64,000 nt of DNA, from NCBI RefSeq assembly GCF_001644225.1, contig NZ_LSTV01000001.1, positions 248,001 to 312,000 on the forward strand, read 5' to 3'. Below, in pieces: positions 8,908-17,233 of this stretch. This stretch comes from Microbacterium oleivorans (GTDB lineage Bacteria; Actinomycetota; Actinomycetes; Actinomycetales; Microbacteriaceae). A model generated the notes under the pieces. That model had not been told where the DNA came from. It did not search any database and saw nothing but the letters and a program-made list of their open reading frames with translations. The position numbers and the translations under genes are program-made. The first letter of the stretch is position 1; each line of letters starts with the position of its first letter.

Positions 8908-10355
8908 GCGACCTCGACGCCGTCGTCGTGGGGGCGGGCCCCAACGGACTCGCCGCGGCCGTCACCCTCGCTCGTGCGGGCTTGGCCGTCCGCGTCTACG
9001 AGAAGGGGGCGACGATCGGGGGCGGAGCCCGCACCGTTGAGATGACCCTCCCCGGGTACCACCACGACGTCTGCTCCGCCGTGCACCCGCTCGCCTTCGA
9101 GAGCCGCTTCTTCCGCGAGTTCGGCCTCGGCCGGCGCGTCGCGTTCGTCGTCCCGGAGGCGTCGTTCGCGCATCCGCTCGACGGCGGTCGCGCGGGTGTC
9201 GCCTACCGCGACCTCGACCGCACCGCCGACGGCCTGGGCCGCGACGGCGACGCATACGCGCGGCTCCTGCGCCCGCTCGTCGAGCGTGCGTCGGAGGTCG
9301 CCGACTTCACGGGGCATCCGCTGCTGCGGGTGCCGCGGCATCCGCTCGCGGCGGGCTGGTTCGGCGCCCGCACGCTGGAGCAGGGGAGTCCGCTGTGGAA
9401 CGCCCGGTTCCGAGAGGATGCCGCGCCGGCGCTGCTCACGGGTGTCGCCGCGCACACGATCCTACCGCTGCCGAGCCTCGCCGGTGCGGGGGCGGGCCTC
9501 GCCCTCACGACCTACGCCCACGCACGCGGGTGGCCGATCCCGGTCGGTGGCAGCCAGGCGATCGTCGACGCGATGGCCGACGACCTGCGCGCCCACGGCG
9601 GCGAGATCGTGACCGACCACGAGGTCACCTCGCTCGCCGAGCTGCCGCGGGCGCGCGCCGTGCTGCTCGACGTCATCCCGCGCGCGTTCCTGCGGATGGC
9701 CGGCGACGCCGTGCCAGCGGGGTACCGCGGTGCGCTCGAACGGTTCCGGTACGGGGGGGCGGTCGCGAAGGTCGACTTCGCCCTGTCGGGCCCGGTGCCG
9801 TGGGCGAACCCCGAAGTCGCGGCGGCCGGCACGGTGCACGTCGGGGGCACGCGCGCCGAGGTCGCGGCATCCGAGACCCTCATCGCGCATGGCGGCCTTC
9901 CGGACGCGCCCTACGTACTCGTCGCGCAGCCCTCGTCGTTCGACGCGTCGCGCGCGCCGGCGGGCGGCCACACCCTGTGGACGTACACGCACGTCCCCGC
10001 GGGGAGCACGGCCGACCGGGCCGAGGCCGTCATCCGGCAGATCGAGCGCTTCGCGCCGGGCTTCCGCGACCTGATCCTGGCCGTCAGTTCGCGGAACGCC
10101 GTCGAGGTCGAGGCGGAGAACCCCAACTACCCCGGTGGCGACATCGCCGCGGGCGCCCCGGCGCTCTGGCAGCTGCTGAAGCGACCCATCGTCTCGCCCG
10201 AGCCGTGGCGGACGCCCCTCGAGGGCGTCTACCTGTGCTCCGCGTCGACGAGCCCGGGACCCGGGGTGCACGGGCTCGCCGGCTGGCACGCGGCGCGGTC
10301 GGCGCTGCGGCACACCTTCGGGACGCGCATCGCCCCGGATCTTTCGCCCCGCTGA
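8904..10355 (+). CDS. Phytoene-desaturase-like FAD-dependent oxidoreductase
   Basis: The 483-aa flavoprotein begins with a dinucleotide-binding motif (VVVGAGPNGLAAAVTLARAG) followed by a typical FAD-contacting YEKGATIGGGAR stretch. The C-terminus has the second FAD contact (SPGPGVHGLAGWHAA). It belongs to the CrtI/FAD-dependent amine-oxidase-like group usually labelled phytoene dehydrogenase or NAD(P)/FAD-dependent oxidoreductase. No other carotenoid genes are nearby, so a true CrtI role is unlikely. It overlaps the SRPBCC gene by four bases and converges on metX with 3 bp between the stops. Confidence 0.88.
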   Translation: MSDLDAVVVGAGPNGLAAAVTLARAGLAVRVYEKGATIGGGARTVEMTLPGYHHDVCSAVHPLAFESRFFREFGLGRRVAFVVPEASFAHPLDGGRAGVAYRDLDRTADGLGRDGDAYARLLRPLVERASEVADFTGHPLLRVPRHPLAAGWFGARTLEQGSPLWNARFREDAAPALLTGVAAHTILPLPSLAGAGAGLALTTYAHARGWPIPVGGSQAIVDAMADDLRAHGGEIVTDHEVTSLAELPRARAVLLDVIPRAFLRMAGDAVPAGYRGALERFRYGGAVAKVDFALSGPVPWANPEVAAAGTVHVGGTRAEVAASETLIAHGGLPDAPYVLVAQPSSFDASRAPAGGHTLWTYTHVPAGSTADRAEAVIRQIERFAPGFRDLILAVSSRNAVEVEAENPNYPGGDIAAGAPALWQLLKRPIVSPEPWRTPLEGVYLCSASTSPGPGVHGLAGWHAARSALRHTFGTRIAPDLSPR

Positions 10356-10358
10356 ACG

Positions 10359-11561
10359 TCAGCTCTCGAGCAGGCGGCGCAGGTGCCGGCCGACGGGCTC
10401 GGTCTCGATGAGGAACCCGTCGTGCCCGAAGTCGCTGTGCAGCACGACGGTGTCGTCGTCGATGGTCGTGCGGATGCCGCGGCTGATGCGGTGCTGGCCT
10501 TCGACGGGGAACAGCCGGTCGCTGTCGATCCCCAGCACGAGCGTCCGCGCCGTGACGCGGGCGAGGGCGTCCTCGACGCCGCCGCGGTCGCGCCCGACGT
10601 CGTGCGAGTTCATCGCCTCGACGAGGGTCAGGTACGAGTTCGCGTCGAAGCGGCGCGTGAAGCGGTTACCGTGGAAGTCGAGGTAGCTCTCCACGGCGTA
10701 CCGGCCGCCCTCGCCGAACGGACTCTTGTCGGACTGCCACGACCGCTGGAACCGCTGGTTCAATTCGGTGGGCGTGCGGTAGTTCAGCAGGGCCATGCGG
10801 CGCGCGAGCGACAAGCCGCGGTGCGGACCGTCGCCGTCGGGCGCGTCGTAGTAGTGGCCGCCGGCGAACCGGGGGTCCATCTGGATCGCCGCGAGCTGCA
10901 CGGAGTTGAGCGCGACCTGGTCGGCCGTCGTCGTCGGCGGCGAGCACAGCACACCGAGTCGCTCGACGCGCTCGGGATGCGTGACCGCCCACTCGAGCGC
11001 GTGCATGCCGCCCATCGAGCCGCCGACCACTCCCGCCCAGACGTCGACACCGAGGGCGTCGGCGAGCATGACCTGCGCGGCGACCTGGTCGCGGATCGTG
11101 AGGAACGGGAACCGCGACGCCCACTCGTAGCCGTCGGGGGCGATGCTCGCGGGGCCGGTCGACCCCTGGCATCCCCCCAGGATGTTCGGTGCGACGACGA
11201 ACCACCGGTCGGTGTCGATCGGGGCGCCCGGGCCGACGACCTCACCCCACCAACCGTCCGTCGCGTGGCCGGGACCCGCCTCGCCGCGCACGTGGCTGTC
11301 GCCCGTGAGGGCGTGCAGGATCAGCACGGCGTTGTCGCGGGCGGGGGACAGCTCGCCCCAGGTCTCGTAGGCGAGTCGGATGCCGGGCAGGCTCGCGCCG
11401 CCCTCGGTCGCGAACGCACCGAACTGCGCGAAGCGGCGCTCGCCCGCGGGATCGCCGTCGCGCCACGCCCCCGTCGCCGGCGGGCGCCCGAGCAGCAGAC
11501 GCGCGTCGGCCTCGGTCACGGGCGCCGAGGGCACCGTGTCCTCCGAGGTCTGCCAGTCCAT
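10359..11561 (-). CDS. metX: Homoserine O-acetyltransferase
   Basis: The 400-aa alpha/beta hydrolase-fold enzyme acetylates L-homoserine with acetyl-CoA, the first committed step to methionine. The nucleophile serine is in GGSMGGMHALEW, the acid in LGIDSDRLFP and the histidine in DFGHDGFLIE; NILGGCQGSTGP and WASRFPFLTIRDQV are family signatures. The start follows GGAGG. metX here is separated from metY by a small membrane-protein gene on the same strand, with separate promoters likely. Confidence 0.95.
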   Translation of the reverse strand: MDWQTSEDTVPSAPVTEADARLLLGRPPATGAWRDGDPAGERRFAQFGAFATEGGASLPGIRLAYETWGELSPARDNAVLILHALTGDSHVRGEAGPGHATDGWWGEVVGPGAPIDTDRWFVVAPNILGGCQGSTGPASIAPDGYEWASRFPFLTIRDQVAAQVMLADALGVDVWAGVVGGSMGGMHALEWAVTHPERVERLGVLCSPPTTTADQVALNSVQLAAIQMDPRFAGGHYYDAPDGDGPHRGLSLARRMALLNYRTPTELNQRFQRSWQSDKSPFGEGGRYAVESYLDFHGNRFTRRFDANSYLTLVEAMNSHDVGRDRGGVEDALARVTARTLVLGIDSDRLFPVEGQHRISRGIRTTIDDDTVVLHSDFGHDGFLIETEPVGRHLRRLLES

Positions 11562-11630
11562 GCCTCCATTGTCCCGGGCCGGACGGAGACCACGCAGAGT
11601 GTTACGCGGGCCGCTCGGCCCGGCGCCCCC

Positions 11631-11828
11631 TCAGGGGTGGTCGCGGGCGGGGATGAGGGCGAACACGAACCCGATGAGGGCGGCGATGACGCCCACGACG
11701 ACCGCGAACGTTGCCCAGCCGCTCCAGACCGCCGGCGCGAACCAGACCACCAGGAGCCCCAGGACGACGAGGGCGATACCGATACCGAATCCGAGGTTCA
11801 CCGCGCGTTTCTTGTCGCTCATCTGCAT
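11631..11828 (-). CDS. Small two-helix membrane protein
   Basis: This 65-aa protein has two hydrophobic helices (about residues 12-32 and 38-58) between a basic N-terminus (MQMSDKKRAV) and a short charged tail (ARDHP). I do not recognise a named family. TAGATT (11835-11840 on the complementary strand) lies 6 nt before the ATG at 11828, favouring a leaderless start there over the second methionine at 11822. The upstream DNA carries a palindrome that recurs before another small membrane-protein gene at 36.5 kb, pointing to shared control. Confidence 0.75.
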   Translation of the reverse strand: MQMSDKKRAVNLGFGIGIALVVLGLLVVWFAPAVWSGWATFAVVVGVIAALIGFVFALIPARDHP

Positions 11829-11874
11829 CCCGCCAATCTAGGTGGCGGTCCCGGGGGCGCTCATCCGTCTGAAG

Positions 11875-11903
11875 GGGTGACCGGGGTCATCCCCGAGGAT
11901 GAC
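11875..11903 (-). promoter_or_regulatory. Palindromic operator shared with the 36.5-kb locus
   Basis: GTCATCC-CCGA-GGATGAC (11886-11903) has perfect 7-bp arms. Together with 11-12 flanking bases (pattern GGGTGrCCsGG on the plus strand) it matches 36564-36592. On the minus strand the palindrome ends 46 nt before the -10 TAGATT of the small membrane-protein gene; at the second locus the distance is 44 nt. This looks like an activator site; the regulator is not identified. Confidence 0.6.
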
Positions 11904-11917
11904 GGCGCCGCACGCAC

Positions 11918-11952
11918 GACACCCCGCCGCGGGCGGACCCGGGCGGGGTGTC
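11918..11952 (-). terminator. Terminator of metY
   Basis: GACACCCCGCC (11918-11928) and GGCGGGGTGTC (11942-11952) form a perfect 11-bp stem with a 13-nt loop, 20 bp beyond the metY stop codon. Confidence 0.65.
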
Positions 11953-11972
11953 GGTCTCCTGAGGAGGGGAGG

Positions 11973-13295
11973 TCAGGCGCGGGCGGCCTCGGAGAGGCGG
12001 CGCGCGGCGGCGAGGGCCTGGTAGAGGTCGGCCTTCAAGTCGTCGATGTTCTCGAGGCCGACCGACAGGCGGACGAGGCCCGGCGTGACGCCCGAGGTGA
12101 GCTGCTGCTCCGGGGTCAGCTGCGAGTGCGTCGTGGATGCCGGGTGGATGACGAGCGAGCGCACGTCGCCGATGTTCGCGAGGTGGCTGAACAGGGTGAG
12201 CGCGTTGACGAACTCACGACCGGCGGCGACGCCGCCCTTGAGCTCGAACGACAGCACCGCACCGACGCCCTTGGGGGCGTAGCGGTTCGCCGCGGCGTAC
12301 CAGGGCGAGGTGGGCAGACCCGAGTAGTTCACCGAAGCGACGTCGGGGTGGTTCTCGAGCCACTCCGCGATCTCCTGCGCGTTCTGCACGTGGCGCTCGA
12401 TGCGCAGCGACAGCGTCTCGACACCCTGGATGAGGTTCCACGCGCTCTGCGGCGAGATGGCCGAGCCGAGGTCGCGCAGCAGCTGCACGCGCGCCTTGAT
12501 GATGTAGGCCAGGCCGTCGCCCACCGCGTCGGTGTAGACGGCGCCGTGGTAGGACTCGTCGGGGGTCGTGAGACCGGGGAAGCGGTCGGAGTGCTGGGAC
12601 CACGGGAACGAGCCGCCGTCGATGATGGCGCCGCCGATCGTGGTGCCGTGGCCGCCGAGGAACTTCGTGACCGAGTGCACGACGATGTCGGCGCCGTGCT
12701 CGAACGGACGGATGAGGTAGGGCGTCGCGATCGTGTTGTCGACGATGAGCGGGACGCCCGCCTCGTGGGCGACGTCGGCGACGGTGCGGATGTCGAGCAC
12801 GTTGATCTGCGGGTTGCCGATCGTCTCGGCGAAGAACAGCTTCGTGTTCGGGCGGACCGCGCGACGCCACTCCTCGACGTCGTCCTGGTTCTCGACGAAC
12901 GTCGTCTCGATGCCGAGCTTGGCGAGCGTGTACTTGAAGAGGTTGTACGTGCCGCCGTAGATCGAGCTCGACGAGACGATGTGGTCGCCGGCCTGCGCGA
13001 TGTTGAGGACGGCGAAGGTCTCGGCCGCCTGGCCCGAGGCGACGAGGAGTGCACCGGTGCCGCCCTCGAGGCCCGCGAGACGCTGCTCGAGGACGTCCTG
13101 CGTCGGGTTCTGGATGCGGGTGTAAATGTTGCCGAACTCCGCCAGGGCGAACAGGTTCGCGGCGTGGTCGGCGTTGTCGAAGACGTACGACGTCGTCTGG
13201 TAGATCGGCGTGGCGCGGGCCTTGGTGACCGGGTCCGGAGCGGCGCCGGTGTGGATCTGCTTGGTCTCGAAGCGCCAGTTCTCGGGTGCGGACAT
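11973..13295 (-). CDS. metY: O-acetylhomoserine aminocarboxypropyltransferase / cysteine synthase
   Basis: The 440-aa PLP enzyme of the Cys/Met metabolism family makes homocysteine directly from O-acetylhomoserine and sulfide. The PLP lysine is in [16 protein letters not shown]; the N-terminal [14 protein letters not shown] and GQAAETFAV segments are typical of the long MetY subgroup. With metX it completes the direct-sulfhydrylation route. The ATG at 13295 follows GGGAG; the longer open frame upstream would cross the divergent SDR gene and is rejected. No SAM-responsive riboswitch fold is recognisable in the ~60-nt leader. Confidence 0.95.
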   Translation of the reverse strand: MSAPENWRFETKQIHTGAAPDPVTKARATPIYQTTSYVFDNADHAANLFALAEFGNIYTRIQNPTQDVLEQRLAGLEGGTGALLVASGQAAETFAVLNIAQAGDHIVSSSSIYGGTYNLFKYTLAKLGIETTFVENQDDVEEWRRAVRPNTKLFFAETIGNPQINVLDIRTVADVAHEAGVPLIVDNTIATPYLIRPFEHGADIVVHSVTKFLGGHGTTIGGAIIDGGSFPWSQHSDRFPGLTTPDESYHGAVYTDAVGDGLAYIIKARVQLLRDLGSAISPQSAWNLIQGVETLSLRIERHVQNAQEIAEWLENHPDVASVNYSGLPTSPWYAAANRYAPKGVGAVLSFELKGGVAAGREFVNALTLFSHLANIGDVRSLVIHPASTTHSQLTPEQQLTSGVTPGLVRLSVGLENIDDLKADLYQALAAARRLSEAARA

Positions 13296-13363
13296 GACGG
13301 GCTCCCTGCGTGAGTGGACGGTGGGGTGACGGCCTGCGGATGGATGCCGCGGGCCCGACACCG

Positions 13364-13392
13364 ACGTTACGAGCCGCATCCGGTGAGGACAA
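13364..13392 (-). promoter_or_regulatory. Candidate metY promoter
   Basis: On the minus strand TTGTCC (complement of 13387-13392) and TAACGT (complement of 13364-13369) are separated by 17 nt, a good -35/-10 arrangement. The transcript would have a leader of about 60 nt before the ATG at 13295. Confidence 0.45.
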
Positions 13393-13460
13393 CGGAACGG
13401 ACACGCGGCGTAACGTGACGGCGTGCCGGGGGCGGGTCGCGAGTGGCTAGCGTGGACCCC

Positions 13461-14246
13461 ATGGCGAATCGACGTGCAGTGGTGACCGGCGCGAGCTCGG
13501 GGATCGGTGAGGCGATCGTGCGCGACCTCCGCGCGAGGGGCTGGGACGTCGTCGGAGTGGCCCGGCGCGCCGCGCGCCTGGAGGCCCTCGACGCCGAGAT
13601 CGGGTCGCGCTCGTACGCCGCCGACCTCACGAGCGAGGCGGACGTCGCGGCGCTCGCCGCGCACCTCGCCGACACCGGTCCGGTGCACGCGCTCGTCCAC
13701 GTCGCGGGCGGCGCCCGCGGGACGCAGCGCGTCGAGGACGGCGACGCCGCCGACTGGCGCTGGATGTTCGAGGCCAACGTCCTGTCGGCGCAGCTGCTGA
13801 CGGCAGCCCTCCTGCCGCTCCTGCGGCGCGCCGCCGAGGCCGACGGTCACGCCGACACGGTCTACGTCACCTCGACCGCGGCCCAGACCGCCTACCCGGG
13901 CGGTGCGGGGTACAACGCGGCGAAGGCGGGGGAGTCGATGCTGGTGCATGCGCTGCGGCTCGAGCTGAACGGCGAGCCGATCCGCGTCGTCGAGATCGCC
14001 CCCGGGATGGTGCAGACCGAGGAGTTCTCGCTCAACCGCCTCGGCGGCGACCGGGCCGCGGCCGAGAAGGTCTACGACGGCGTCGACGAGCCGCTGACGG
14101 CGGCCGACGTCGCCGACGTCATCGGGTACGCGCTCGAGGCGCCGGGACACGTGAACCTCGACCTCGTCACGATGCGACCGGTTGCCCAGTCGGCGCAGCA
14201 CCTGCTGGCGCGGGGGCGCCTCCGCCCCCGCAGCGACAAGGACTGA
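13461..14246 (+). CDS. Short-chain dehydrogenase/reductase (SDR)
   Basis: The 261-aa classical SDR has the nucleotide-binding GASSGIGEAIV motif near the N-terminus, the active-site serine region YVTSTAAQ, and YNAAKAGE for the catalytic Tyr-x-x-x-Lys. The C-terminal VEIAPGMVQTEEFS is the usual PG motif. The downstream stretch LTAADVADVIGYALEAP is shared with serine/3-hydroxy-acid dehydrogenases of the YdfG type, which is the nearest guess for substrate. TAGCGT is 7 nt before the ATG, supporting a leaderless start at 13461 rather than the GTG at 13443. Confidence 0.88.
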   Translation: MANRRAVVTGASSGIGEAIVRDLRARGWDVVGVARRAARLEALDAEIGSRSYAADLTSEADVAALAAHLADTGPVHALVHVAGGARGTQRVEDGDAADWRWMFEANVLSAQLLTAALLPLLRRAAEADGHADTVYVTSTAAQTAYPGGAGYNAAKAGESMLVHALRLELNGEPIRVVEIAPGMVQTEEFSLNRLGGDRAAAEKVYDGVDEPLTAADVADVIGYALEAPGHVNLDLVTMRPVAQSAQHLLARGRLRPRSDKD

Positions 14247-14252
14247 CCGCGC

Positions 14253-15740
14253 TCAGCCCGCGGGCGGGGCGTCGGCGAACGCGACCTTCGGCACGAACAC
14301 CAGCAGCACGGCGGCGAGGAATCCGCCGGCTGCGCAGATCGCCCACACCGTGAGGTAGCCGCCGAGCGAGCTCGCTGTCTGACCCACGACGGTGCCGGCG
14401 CCGGCGGCGAGGACTACGCCGAACACGGCGGACGAGAACGCCCCGCCGATCGTCTTCGTCGTGTTGGTCAGGCCGGAGGCCTCACCGGTCTTGCCGAGCG
14501 GGGCGGCCGCCGCCGCGGCGGCGGGCAGGGCGCCGACGAGCGCGCCGCAGCCGATGCCCGCGATCGACAGGTTCAGCAGCACCTGCCACACCTCGAGGTG
14601 GAACGGCAGGAAGAGGGCGTAGCCGACGCCCACCAGGCCGGCGGCGGCGATGAGCGCGAGGCGCGGGCTGACCCGTCGCGAGGTGACGGCGAACAGCACC
14701 GCGCCGACGATCAGCGAGACGAGGTACAGCCCGATCACGTACGAGCGCTCGGTCGCATCCAATCCGAGTCCGTAGCCGAGCGAGGAGTCGGTCCCGGCGT
14801 AGGTGGACAGAGGCCCCTGCGCACCGAGAAGACTGATGCCGATGAGGAAGGCGGTCGCCTGCACCGGCCACATGTCGGGTCGGGCGAGGACCCGCACGTC
14901 GATCACCGGCGAGGCGTGGCCCCGCTCGTGACGGACGAACCAGACCAGCACGCCGACGCCGACGACGAACAGCCCCACGACCCCCGCCCACGCCACCGGG
15001 CCGAGTGCGAGCTCGCCGATGAGCCGCATCCACGCCAGTGCACCGGTGACCAGCAGCAGACCCCACGCGAGCAGGACGACGCCCCACGTGTCGAGGCGGC
15101 GCTCGCCGCTCGGCGTCGACTCGGGGACGAAGAGCCAGATGACGAGCGCGATGAGCGAGACCGCGACGGCGGGCACCATGAGGGTGAGGCCCAGGTCGCC
15201 TGTCGCCGCATAGATGCGACCCGCCGCGAGCGCGCCCATGATGGCGCCGGCCTCGAGCCCGACGACCAGCAGACCCGCGGCGCGCCGGGTCATCGAGACG
15301 CCGCGGTTCTGCTGCCGCCCCCGTTCGAAGATCAGCGCGATCTCGAGCGGGAGCCACACGACGTAGAAGCCCTGCAGCGACCAGAACAGCAGGAACGTCC
15401 AGAACGAGTCGGCGAAGACGAGACCCCACGAGGCGAGCGCGGTGAGGATCGCCGCGACGAGCAGGATGCGCTTGTGGCCGAACATGTCGCCGAGCTTCGC
15501 GAGGATCGGCACGACGAGGGCGCTGAGCAGCAGCTGCCCCGCCTCGAACCAGTTGACGTCGGCGTCGCGGATCCCGAGCTGGATCACGATGTCGCTGAAC
15601 AGGGGCACGTAGAACCCCTGCAGGATGCCGCTGACGATCTCGACGAGGATGAACCACCCGATGAGCCCGGCGGTGATCCCCGCGGCCGAGGAACGCAGCG
15701 CTGAGGAGCGCAGGGTCGAGGAGCGCGCGGAGCCGGTCAC
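14253..15740 (-). CDS. MFS transporter, DHA2-like
   Basis: The 495-aa protein has 12-14 hydrophobic helices and a loop (about residue 205-215) rich in charged residues (SGERRLDTWG). AKLGDMFGHKRILL is the MFS motif A between helices 2 and 3. Drug or metabolite efflux is likely, substrate unknown. The GTG start at 15740 is 7 nt after TAGGCT (complement of 15748-15753). That -10 abuts an IS481 remnant beginning at 15753, so the original upstream promoter sequence has been replaced by insertion-element DNA. Confidence 0.88.
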   Translation of the reverse strand: MTGSARSSTLRSSALRSSAAGITAGLIGWFILVEIVSGILQGFYVPLFSDIVIQLGIRDADVNWFEAGQLLLSALVVPILAKLGDMFGHKRILLVAAILTALASWGLVFADSFWTFLLFWSLQGFYVVWLPLEIALIFERGRQQNRGVSMTRRAAGLLVVGLEAGAIMGALAAGRIYAATGDLGLTLMVPAVAVSLIALVIWLFVPESTPSGERRLDTWGVVLLAWGLLLVTGALAWMRLIGELALGPVAWAGVVGLFVVGVGVLVWFVRHERGHASPVIDVRVLARPDMWPVQATAFLIGISLLGAQGPLSTYAGTDSSLGYGLGLDATERSYVIGLYLVSLIVGAVLFAVTSRRVSPRLALIAAAGLVGVGYALFLPFHLEVWQVLLNLSIAGIGCGALVGALPAAAAAAAPLGKTGEASGLTNTTKTIGGAFSSAVFGVVLAAGAGTVVGQTASSLGGYLTVWAICAAGGFLAAVLLVFVPKVAFADAPPAG

Positions 15741-15752
15741 GAGCGCGAGCCT

Positions 15753-15876
15753 AGCTGTACTGACTCCGACCGTTGTCGATGCGGTCGATGGCGGTCTTGC
15801 CTCCGATGCCGAGGTGGCGCCTGTCTAGGTTGTAGTGATCGATCCAGGCCGTCAAGGCAGCGGCCCGGTCGTCGTT
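15753..15876. repeat. 124-bp direct repeat, left copy
   Basis: This segment is the 3' end of an IS481-type transposase gene plus the element end (AGCTGTACTGACTCC...). It matches 17110-17233 in the same orientation at 118 of 124 positions, by my comparison. It bounds the left side of the toxin/immunity islet. Confidence 0.85.
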
Positions 15877-16235
15877 GAATGTCCAGGGGTGGGCGTATGC
15901 CCACTCGGCGGCGAGGGTCCGGTTCAGGCGCTCGACTTTCACGTTCGTCCAGGGGCAGTGCGGGCGGATGAACTTCTGCGTGATGCCGTGCGCGTCGATC
16001 ACGGCGCGGAACGCTGCTGAGTGCCGATGGGCGAACACGTTGTGGCTGATGACGCGTTCGACCCGGACCCCGAGGACCGCGTAGAACGCGATGTCCCGTT
16101 CCAGCACGCCGGCAGCTGTCGCGCCTTTCTCGTCGTCGTCGTGGATCTCCGCGTAGGCGACGCGAGAGTGGTCGTCGATGACGGTGTGGACGTAGTCATA
16201 TCCGAGTCCCCGCTTGCGGTTAGGGCGCACAACGC
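15765..16235 (-). pseudogene. IS481-family transposase, 3' fragment with mutated catalytic residue
   Basis: About 155 residues of a DDE integrase core remain, from RPNRKRGLGYDYVHT through TVIDDHSRVAYAEIH to the C-terminal RRHLGIGGKTAIDR. The first catalytic Asp (IDDHSR) and the Glu (VERLNRT) are present, but the position normally occupied by S-D-N reads S-H-N (VISHNVFAH), so the second catalytic Asp is lost. The N-terminal helix-turn-helix half is absent: homology stops near 16235, where unrelated AT-richer DNA begins. The open frame continues to 16383 only by chance. The element is dead in cis. Confidence 0.85.
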
Positions 16236-16534
16236 TCCAGCTCCGAGCAGGTGCGCACACATTCAAGCTGGACAAAGCTGGAATCCGGCACATTCTGACG
16301 CGCCACCACCCCAAGTATTGGGACGGGTCCACCAAAGCAACGCAAACGTTCTTCCATCCGAACATGAGCGTTCCGGACGTCAAGGCGCTCGTTCATGTGG
16401 CTATGAAGCAGTGGCCGAACACTCTCAAGTCCAAGGGGACTGGTTCAATGTTCACCTTGAGCGGAAGTGCCGAAGGAGTGAAGTACACGATGACGATTCA
16501 AAATGGCAGCGTCGTCCAGTTCTACCCGCGTTAA
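16214..16534 (+). CDS. Orphan polymorphic-toxin-like C-terminal domain (5' truncated fragment)
   Basis: The frame opens at a TTG inside the IS remnant and encodes 106 residues, of which about the last 90 look like a real domain. It carries a histidine-rich block (GIRHILTRHHPKYWDGS), then TQTFFHPNMSVPDVKALVH, and ends in a beta-hairpin with a terminal VVQFYPR. Small size, no signal or trafficking region, and a downstream partner gene match the orphan toxin tips of contact-dependent or secreted polymorphic toxins. The order of His block, FF...S..dv helix and terminal YP resembles EndoU/BECR-fold RNase tips, but I cannot assign the family. There is no good ribosome site, so it may be an [12 protein letters not shown] relic. 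Local GC (about 57% at 16321-16380) is far below the flanks. Confidence 0.55.
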   Translation: MRLGRTTLQLRAGAHTFKLDKAGIRHILTRHHPKYWDGSTKATQTFFHPNMSVPDVKALVHVAMKQWPNTLKSKGTGSMFTLSGSAEGVKYTMTIQNGSVVQFYPR

Positions 16535-16544
16535 GGATGGATCA

Positions 16545-17120
16545 ATGAGCCCTCTTGATACCGACCTGTCGGCTCCGGCAGTCGCGAGCAACTCGTTCAT
16601 CCTCGTCCCTCACACCGTGACGGACCTCGAAGACTTCACTGAGAACCACCCCACGTATCTCGTGAGTGTGTACGAGGAGCCCGAACGAGCGGCGGCGTTG
16701 TGGCGGGAGCGTCTCCGGCGGAACTCGTACGGCGATGAAGGCTATGTCGCCCTGGAGCACTACGGCCGCAATCTGATCGCCGGGGACCTGTGGGATCACG
16801 TGGGAGGCATCTGGTCGAACCTGGTCGACGCGATCGGAAGCTTCCTCGACCACGGGGCAGCAGAGACGAGCTTTCCCGGTCAACCCGCGCCCATCCTGCT
16901 CCGGCGGGTTCGTCAGACCACACTGCTCACGATCAACACGGAAACATCGGTCGTCGATCCGGCGACCTTCTTTCCCGGGGTCCTAGACGAAGCCGAACGG
17001 TACTTTCAGTGGGTGGCCGAGAACATCGGCGAGAACGTGAGCGGGCCGCTCCAGGCGATCGCTCGTATCCGTGGAAGGCTGCGCGATTCGCCGAAGCGCA
17101 CCGGAACCCAGCTGTACTGA
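16545..17120 (+). CDS. Putative immunity-position protein of the toxin islet
   Basis: This 191-aa acidic, soluble protein has no recognised family. It starts with ATG at 16545 after AAGGA (16533-16537), 10 nt downstream of the toxin-like frame, the order expected for toxin then immunity. It lacks a signal peptide or membrane helix, so it would act in the cytoplasm. The last residues (TQLY) and the stop codon are supplied by the end of the right IS remnant (shared sequence begins at 17110), so the native C-terminus may be slightly shortened. Base composition matches the toxin fragment rather than the chromosome. The immunity role is inferred from position only. Confidence 0.6.
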   Translation: MSPLDTDLSAPAVASNSFILVPHTVTDLEDFTENHPTYLVSVYEEPERAAALWRERLRRNSYGDEGYVALEHYGRNLIAGDLWDHVGGIWSNLVDAIGSFLDHGAAETSFPGQPAPILLRRVRQTTLLTINTETSVVDPATFFPGVLDEAERYFQWVAENIGENVSGPLQAIARIRGRLRDSPKRTGTQLY

Positions 17121-17233
17121 CTCCGACCGTTGTTGATGCGGTCGATGGCGGTCTTGCTTCCGATGCCGAGGTGGCGCCTGTCTAGGTCGTAGTGATCGAC
17201 TCAGGCAGTCAAGGCAGCGGCCCGGTCGTCGTT
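17110..17233. repeat. 124-bp direct repeat, right copy
   Basis: This is the same element end and transposase 3' tail as 15753-15876, same orientation, six mismatches. One mismatch makes a stop: the codon corresponding to Trp in LTAWIDHY of the left copy reads TGA here. Confidence 0.85.

Noticed and set aside
8904..10355. True CrtI phytoene desaturase of a carotenoid cluster
   Set aside because: No crtB, crtE or other carotenoid genes are nearby, and the partner is an SRPBCC protein; only the general flavoprotein family is supported.
10383..13313. 976-codon plus-strand open frame opposite metX and metY
   Set aside because: It is the antisense shadow of two well-conserved genes, with a composition typical of reverse-frame [11 protein letters not shown] in GC-rich DNA and no domain.
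13296..13460. SAM riboswitch before metY
   Set aside because: None of the conserved SAM-I, SAM-II or SAM-IV blocks is present; only an ordinary promoter is seen.
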